From: Gemmatimonadota bacterium
GTDB taxonomy: Bacteria > Gemmatimonadota > Gemmatimonadetes > Gemmatimonadales > GWC2-71-9
DNA length: 33,403 bases
Assembly: GCA_003221005.1 (NCBI GenBank)
Contig: QHTZ01000061.1
Location: 1-33,403, forward strand
Direction: 5' to 3'
Shown: positions 29,630 through 33,403 of the stretch, in pieces
How positions within the stretch are numbered: the stretch's first letter is position 1
Layout: every line of letters starts with the position of its first letter
The notes under the pieces: model-generated
Told to the model about the DNA's origin: nothing
What the model saw: only the letters and a program-made list of their open reading frames with translations
The model's database searches: none
Made by a program: the position numbers and the translations under genes

Positions 29630-30705
29630 AGCGATATCTGATCGGAGGCGCGCTTGCGGGCGTCGTCCTCATCGGCCTGGTGGCGGCCCGGCACAGCCAG
29701 CGGGCCCGGGCGGCCACGCGCGCACCAGCGGACTCGGCCCACGTCGCCGTGCTCGGTACGAGCGACGTCGCCCGGGCGACCCGCACTGACCTGATCGCGG
29801 GCGTGCCGGTGTCCGGCACCCTCGAGCCCGCGCTCGTGATCCGCATTGCGTCGCCCATCCCCGAGGTGGTCGAGGAAGTGCTGGTCAAGGAAGGGCAGGC
29901 GGTGCGCCAGGGGCAGGCGCTGGCACGCTTCCGGACCAGCGCCGCCGAGCCGGCCGCGCTCTCCGCCGAGGCACAGCGACGCCTGGCGGCTTCGGACTAC
30001 GAGCGCATGCAGAGCCTGTTCAAGGAAGGCGCGGTGTCGCAGCGGGACGTCGAAAACGCCGAAGTGAGCCTGCGGGCCGCCGAGGCAGCCGAGGCCCAGG
30101 CAAGGAAGAAGCTCGACGAATCGACCGTACGAGCGCCCGCGAGCGGCGTGATCAGCCAGCGCGCGGTAGACTCGGGTGATCGCGTGAAGGACGGCGATCT
30201 GCTGTTCCAGCTCGTCAACACGTCCGAGCTCGAATTCGCAGCCACAGTCCCGAGCGAGTACGCCGCCGACGTGCGCGTGGGCGCTCCCGTGGTCCTGGTG
30301 GTCACCGGGGCAGCCGACGCCGGACTCGGCGGCCGGGTGTCGCGCGTGAACGCAACCGTGGATCCTGCGACGCGCCAGCTGAAGCTGTACGTCACGGTGC
30401 CGAACCACGGTGGGCGGCTCATGGGCGGGCTGTTCGCCTCCGGGCGCGTGGTGCTGCGGCAAGTGAAGGGTGGCGTGGCTGTGCCCCAGGCGGCGGTGCG
30501 CCGCGACGCGGCCGGCAAGGCATACGTGCTCGTCGTCGAGGGCGGGCGTTTCGCGCGCCGCGACGTTACGACCGGCGCGACGGACGAACAGGCGTCGCTC
30601 GTCGAGATCACGGCCGGCTTGCAGGGCGGGGAGACCGTCGTCCTCGGACCCGCGAGCGGGCTCGAGCCGGGACAAATGGTGACGATCGCCGGCGGGGAGG
30701 GCTGA
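29626..30705 (+). CDS. Periplasmic adaptor (membrane fusion protein) of RND efflux pump
   Basis: This 359-residue adaptor starts at the ATG at 29626 with an N-terminal membrane anchor (RYLIGGALAGVVLIGLVAAR). The lipoyl halves are VVEEVLVKEGQAVRQGQALA and STVRAPASGVISQRAVDSGD. Between them lies a short helical hairpin (LAASDYERMQSLFKEGAVSQ onwards), then the beta-barrel and the membrane-proximal domain ending EPGQMVTIAGGEG. There is no lipobox Cys, so anchoring is by the helix. It connects the RND pump to the TolC-type channel. The RND gene starts 3 bp after its stop. Confidence 0.95.
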   Translation: MKRYLIGGALAGVVLIGLVAARHSQRARAATRAPADSAHVAVLGTSDVARATRTDLIAGVPVSGTLEPALVIRIASPIPEVVEEVLVKEGQAVRQGQALARFRTSAAEPAALSAEAQRRLAASDYERMQSLFKEGAVSQRDVENAEVSLRAAEAAEAQARKKLDESTVRAPASGVISQRAVDSGDRVKDGDLLFQLVNTSELEFAATVPSEYAADVRVGAPVVLVVTGAADAGLGGRVSRVNATVDPATRQLKLYVTVPNHGGRLMGGLFASGRVVLRQVKGGVAVPQAAVRRDAAGKAYVLVVEGGRFARRDVTTGATDEQASLVEITAGLQGGETVVLGPASGLEPGQMVTIAGGEG

Positions 30706-30708
30706 GCC

Positions 30709-33403
30709 GTGTTCCTGAGCGACCTCTCTATCAAGCGCCCGGTGCTCGCCACGATGATGATTATGGCACTCGTGGTCCTCGGGCTGTTTTCCTACCGACG
30801 CCTGGGCATCGACCAGTTCCCGGACGTCGAGTTCCCGTTCCTCGTGATCCAGACGCGCTACATCGGGGCAAGCCCGGAGTCGGTGGAGCGCGAGGTCACC
30901 AAGAAGATCGAGGAGCAGGTCAATACGGTCGAAGGCCTGAAGCAGATCCAATCCACCTCGACCGAGGGGTTCTCAACCATCATCGTGCAGTTCAACCTCG
31001 GCACGAAGATCATGAACGCGCAGGCCGATGTGCGCGCCAAGATCGACGCGATCCGCCAGGATCTCCCGAAGGACATCGACCCGCCCGTGATCTCTCGGGC
31101 CAACCCGTCCGACCAGCCGATCTTCGTGCTCTCGGTGCGCGGCCAGGGGTGGGCGCTGCGTGATCTCACCCGCCTCGCCGACGAGGTGGTGAGCCGGCGC
31201 ATCGAGAATATTTCCGGCGTCGGGAGCGTGACGCTCGTGGGTGGCTTGAAGCGCGAGATCCACGTGCTGCTGCTCCCCGACCGCCTGCACGCGGTGGGCG
31301 TGTCGCCCGACATGGTCACGAGCGCAGTCGCGCGCGAGACGGGTGACGTCCCGGCGGGCCGCGTGGAGCAGGGCAACGCCGAGAACCTGGTGCGCGTCGC
31401 CGGCAAGCTGCGCGATCCGCAAGACTTCACGAGGCTCATCGTCACGACGCGGAACGGGATCCCCGTCCGGCTAGGGCAGGTCGCCCGGATCGAGGATGCG
31501 CAGGAAGAAGAGCGCGACGCCGCGTACGTGAACGGCGAGCGCGCGGTGGCGCTCGAGGTCCGGAAGACTTCGGGTGCGAACACCGTCGAGGTCACCGACG
31601 GCGTGAAGCGGGTCATCGGCGAGCTGAACCGCTCCCTCGCGAGCGGCGTGTCGCTCGTGACCGTCCAGGACAACTCGACCTGGATCCGCAACTCGGTGGA
31701 TGACGTCCAGAAGACGCTGCTCGAAGGAGCGGCGCTCACGGTGTTCATCGTCTTCCTGTTCCTGAACTCCTGGCGTTCGACGGTGATCACGGGGCTGACG
31801 CTCCCGGTGTCCGTGATCGCCGCGTTCCTGGCGATCTACGCGTTCGGGTTCACGCTCAACGTCATGACGCTGATGGCCCTGTCGCTCGCGATCGGCATCC
31901 TGATCGACGACGCGATCGTGGTACGGGAGAACATCGTGCGCCACGTGGAGCGGGGCGAAGATCACTACACGGCGGCCCGCAACGGGACCGCCGAGATCGG
32001 GTTCGCGGTGCTCGCGACGACGGCGTCCGTGATCGCGGTGTTCATCCCGGTGGCGTTCATGAAGGGCATCGTGGGCCGGTTCTTCTTCCCGTTCGGGATC
32101 ACGGTCGGATTCGCGGTGCTGGTGTCGCTGTTCGTCTCGTTCACGCTCGACCCGATGCTGTCGTCGCTGTGGTACGATCCCCAGGCCGAGGGCGGGGCGC
32201 CGCGCGGACGGATTGGGCGCGCGCTGGAGCGGTTCAACAACTCGTTCCACGGGCTGGGGCAGCGCTACCGCGGCGTGATCGCGTGGGCGCTCGACCATCG
32301 CCTCGCCACGATGGGCATTGCCGTCGCCGCATTCGTCGCGGCCATGAGCCTGTTCGGACTCGGACTCGTGGGCGGGCAGTTCATGCCGAACTCCGACAAC
32401 GAGCAGACGGCGTTGTCCCTGGAGACACCGGTGGGCTCCTCGGTCGCGTATACATCGGCCAAGGGCCTCGAGATCGCGCGCTACCTGAATTCGCAATCCG
32501 AGGTCGAGCTCACGTATACGACGATCGGCGGCGCGCAGCAGAACAACGCCGTCAACAAGGGTCAGATCTACGTGAAGCTCACGCCCAAGAGCGCGCGGCA
32601 GCGCAGCCAACAGCAGCTCGAGGCGGACCTGCGGAAGGTGCTGCCGCAGTTCCAGGGCGTGACCGCCCGGATCGTGCAGATCGGCGCGGCCGGCGGCAGC
32701 CGCGCGCCGATCGAGCTGAACCTCGAGGGACCAGAGCTGGTGCGCTTGCAGCAGATGTCCGACCGGGCCATCGCCGCCGTGCGGGACGTCCCGGGACTCG
32801 TCGAGCTGCACTCGTCGCTCGAGGGGCGGAAGCCTGAGCTCGTCGTGGACGTGAATCGCGACCTCGCAGCCCAGGTCGGGCTGTCCGTAGGCGCCGTGGG
32901 GGACGCCCTGCGCCCGGTACTCGCCGGCCAGAAGGCGGGCACATGGGAAGACGCAACGGGGCTCGCGCACGACGTCGTGGTGCGCCTCGCCCCCGAGGCG
33001 CGGCAAACCGAGACCAACGTCGCGGCCATCCCCCTCGCGTCGACTCAGACGGACCGGAAAACGGGGACGCCGGTGATGGTGCCCCTGGGGCAGGTGGCCG
33101 CGGTGCGGCTCTCGGGGGCCCCGAACGAGATCAAGCGGCTCGACTTGGAGCGGGTGGCGACGATCGAGGGGAACTATCAGGGCCGACCCCTCACGGACGT
33201 CACGCGCGACATCCAGACGCGCCTTGCGAAGCTGCAGCTGCCGCCGGGCTACCGGTTCGAGCAGGGGGGCGAGCAGAAGGACTTCGTCGAGACGGTGGGA
33301 TATATTCTCGAGTCGTTGACGCTGGCGGTCGTGTTCATCTACCTGATTCAGGCGTCGCAGTTCGGGAGCTTCCTGCAACCGCTCGCGATCATGCTGTCGC
33401 TCC
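30709..33403 (+). CDS. RND efflux transporter, HAE1/AcrB type (3' partial)
   Basis: The frame starts at GTG 30709 ([20 protein letters not shown]) and is open to the window end, giving 898 codons of a protein usually about 1030-1050 long. Seen are the first membrane helix, the porter region ([40 protein letters not shown]), helices 2-6, and the proton-relay Asp pair in [18 protein letters not shown] (Asp400 and Asp401, matching AcrB Asp407/Asp408). The second porter half ([20 protein letters not shown]) and the start of the second membrane half follow. The relay Lys of helix 10 is beyond the edge. It uses the proton gradient to export drugs or toxic compounds; the substrate is unknown. Confidence 0.96.
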   Translation, partial: MFLSDLSIKRPVLATMMIMALVVLGLFSYRRLGIDQFPDVEFPFLVIQTRYIGASPESVEREVTKKIEEQVNTVEGLKQIQSTSTEGFSTIIVQFNLGTKIMNAQADVRAKIDAIRQDLPKDIDPPVISRANPSDQPIFVLSVRGQGWALRDLTRLADEVVSRRIENISGVGSVTLVGGLKREIHVLLLPDRLHAVGVSPDMVTSAVARETGDVPAGRVEQGNAENLVRVAGKLRDPQDFTRLIVTTRNGIPVRLGQVARIEDAQEEERDAAYVNGERAVALEVRKTSGANTVEVTDGVKRVIGELNRSLASGVSLVTVQDNSTWIRNSVDDVQKTLLEGAALTVFIVFLFLNSWRSTVITGLTLPVSVIAAFLAIYAFGFTLNVMTLMALSLAIGILIDDAIVVRENIVRHVERGEDHYTAARNGTAEIGFAVLATTASVIAVFIPVAFMKGIVGRFFFPFGITVGFAVLVSLFVSFTLDPMLSSLWYDPQAEGGAPRGRIGRALERFNNSFHGLGQRYRGVIAWALDHRLATMGIAVAAFVAAMSLFGLGLVGGQFMPNSDNEQTALSLETPVGSSVAYTSAKGLEIARYLNSQSEVELTYTTIGGAQQNNAVNKGQIYVKLTPKSARQRSQQQLEADLRKVLPQFQGVTARIVQIGAAGGSRAPIELNLEGPELVRLQQMSDRAIAAVRDVPGLVELHSSLEGRKPELVVDVNRDLAAQVGLSVGAVGDALRPVLAGQKAGTWEDATGLAHDVVVRLAPEARQTETNVAAIPLASTQTDRKTGTPVMVPLGQVAAVRLSGAPNEIKRLDLERVATIEGNYQGRPLTDVTRDIQTRLAKLQLPPGYRFEQGGEQKDFVETVGYILESLTLAVVFIYLIQASQFGSFLQPLAIMLSL

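Noticed and set aside
31471..33378. Minus-strand open frame of 635 codons opposite the RND gene
   Set aside because: His/Arg/Glu-rich shadow translation; the plus-strand RND protein with its Asp pair explains the region.

Overview
The window is high-GC, gene-dense bacterial chromosome from a diderm, indicated by a TolC/adaptor/RND efflux system, a POTRA-like outer-membrane barrel protein and several lipoproteins. Together with the futalosine menaquinone gene mqnD, many small secreted proteins of unknown function, a zinc-ribbon Ser/Thr kinase and frequent GTG starts, this suggests a Gemmatimonadota-like organism. That placement is inference, because there is no rRNA in the window. I see no insertion sequence, phage gene, CRISPR array or tRNA.

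Left part (1-11.2 kb). A secreted Ig-like protein ending in a plastocyanin-type copper domain enters from the left. A minus-strand pair follows: a substrate-binding lipoprotein whose stop codon overlaps the start of a chemoreceptor. Next come an unknown helical protein, an alpha/beta hydrolase broken by a deletion that removed its nucleophile, a zinc-ribbon Ser/Thr kinase with an ADP-ribosylglycohydrolase, a small secreted protein, a cold-shock gene with a long structured leader, and a divergent pair of small genes whose start codons are 19 bp apart.

Middle (11.2-20.5 kb). About 430 bp of strongly structured sequence with its own promoter and terminator looks like an unassigned non-coding RNA, convergent with the RNA-repair pair archease-rtcB. 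Then comes a tight six-gene minus-strand operon: AraC-type regulator, response regulator, MerR-type regulator, LemA, M48 protease and an HX4D acyltransferase. A 21-bp-phased direct repeat, the expected shape of an AraC-family operator, precedes it. Facing away is a gene for a 45-residue secreted peptide, followed by a TPR protein.

Right part (20.5-33.4 kb). A lone type IV pilin-like gene ends at a strong terminator and faces the minus-strand operon mqnD, HD-GYP response regulator, NAD-dependent epimerase. A plus-strand run of envelope genes follows (small unknown protein, lipoprotein, barrel protein, DUF1499 membrane protein). Last is a TetR-TolC-adaptor-RND efflux operon with a clear promoter and a palindromic operator; the RND gene runs off the right edge.

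A recurring feature is a TANNNT-like -10 element 5-7 nt before the start codon without a Shine-Dalgarno sequence, consistent with leaderless mRNAs. The best candidates for undescribed biology are the RNA beside rtcB, the AraC/peptide/TPR locus, the cold-shock leader and the leaderless promoters.
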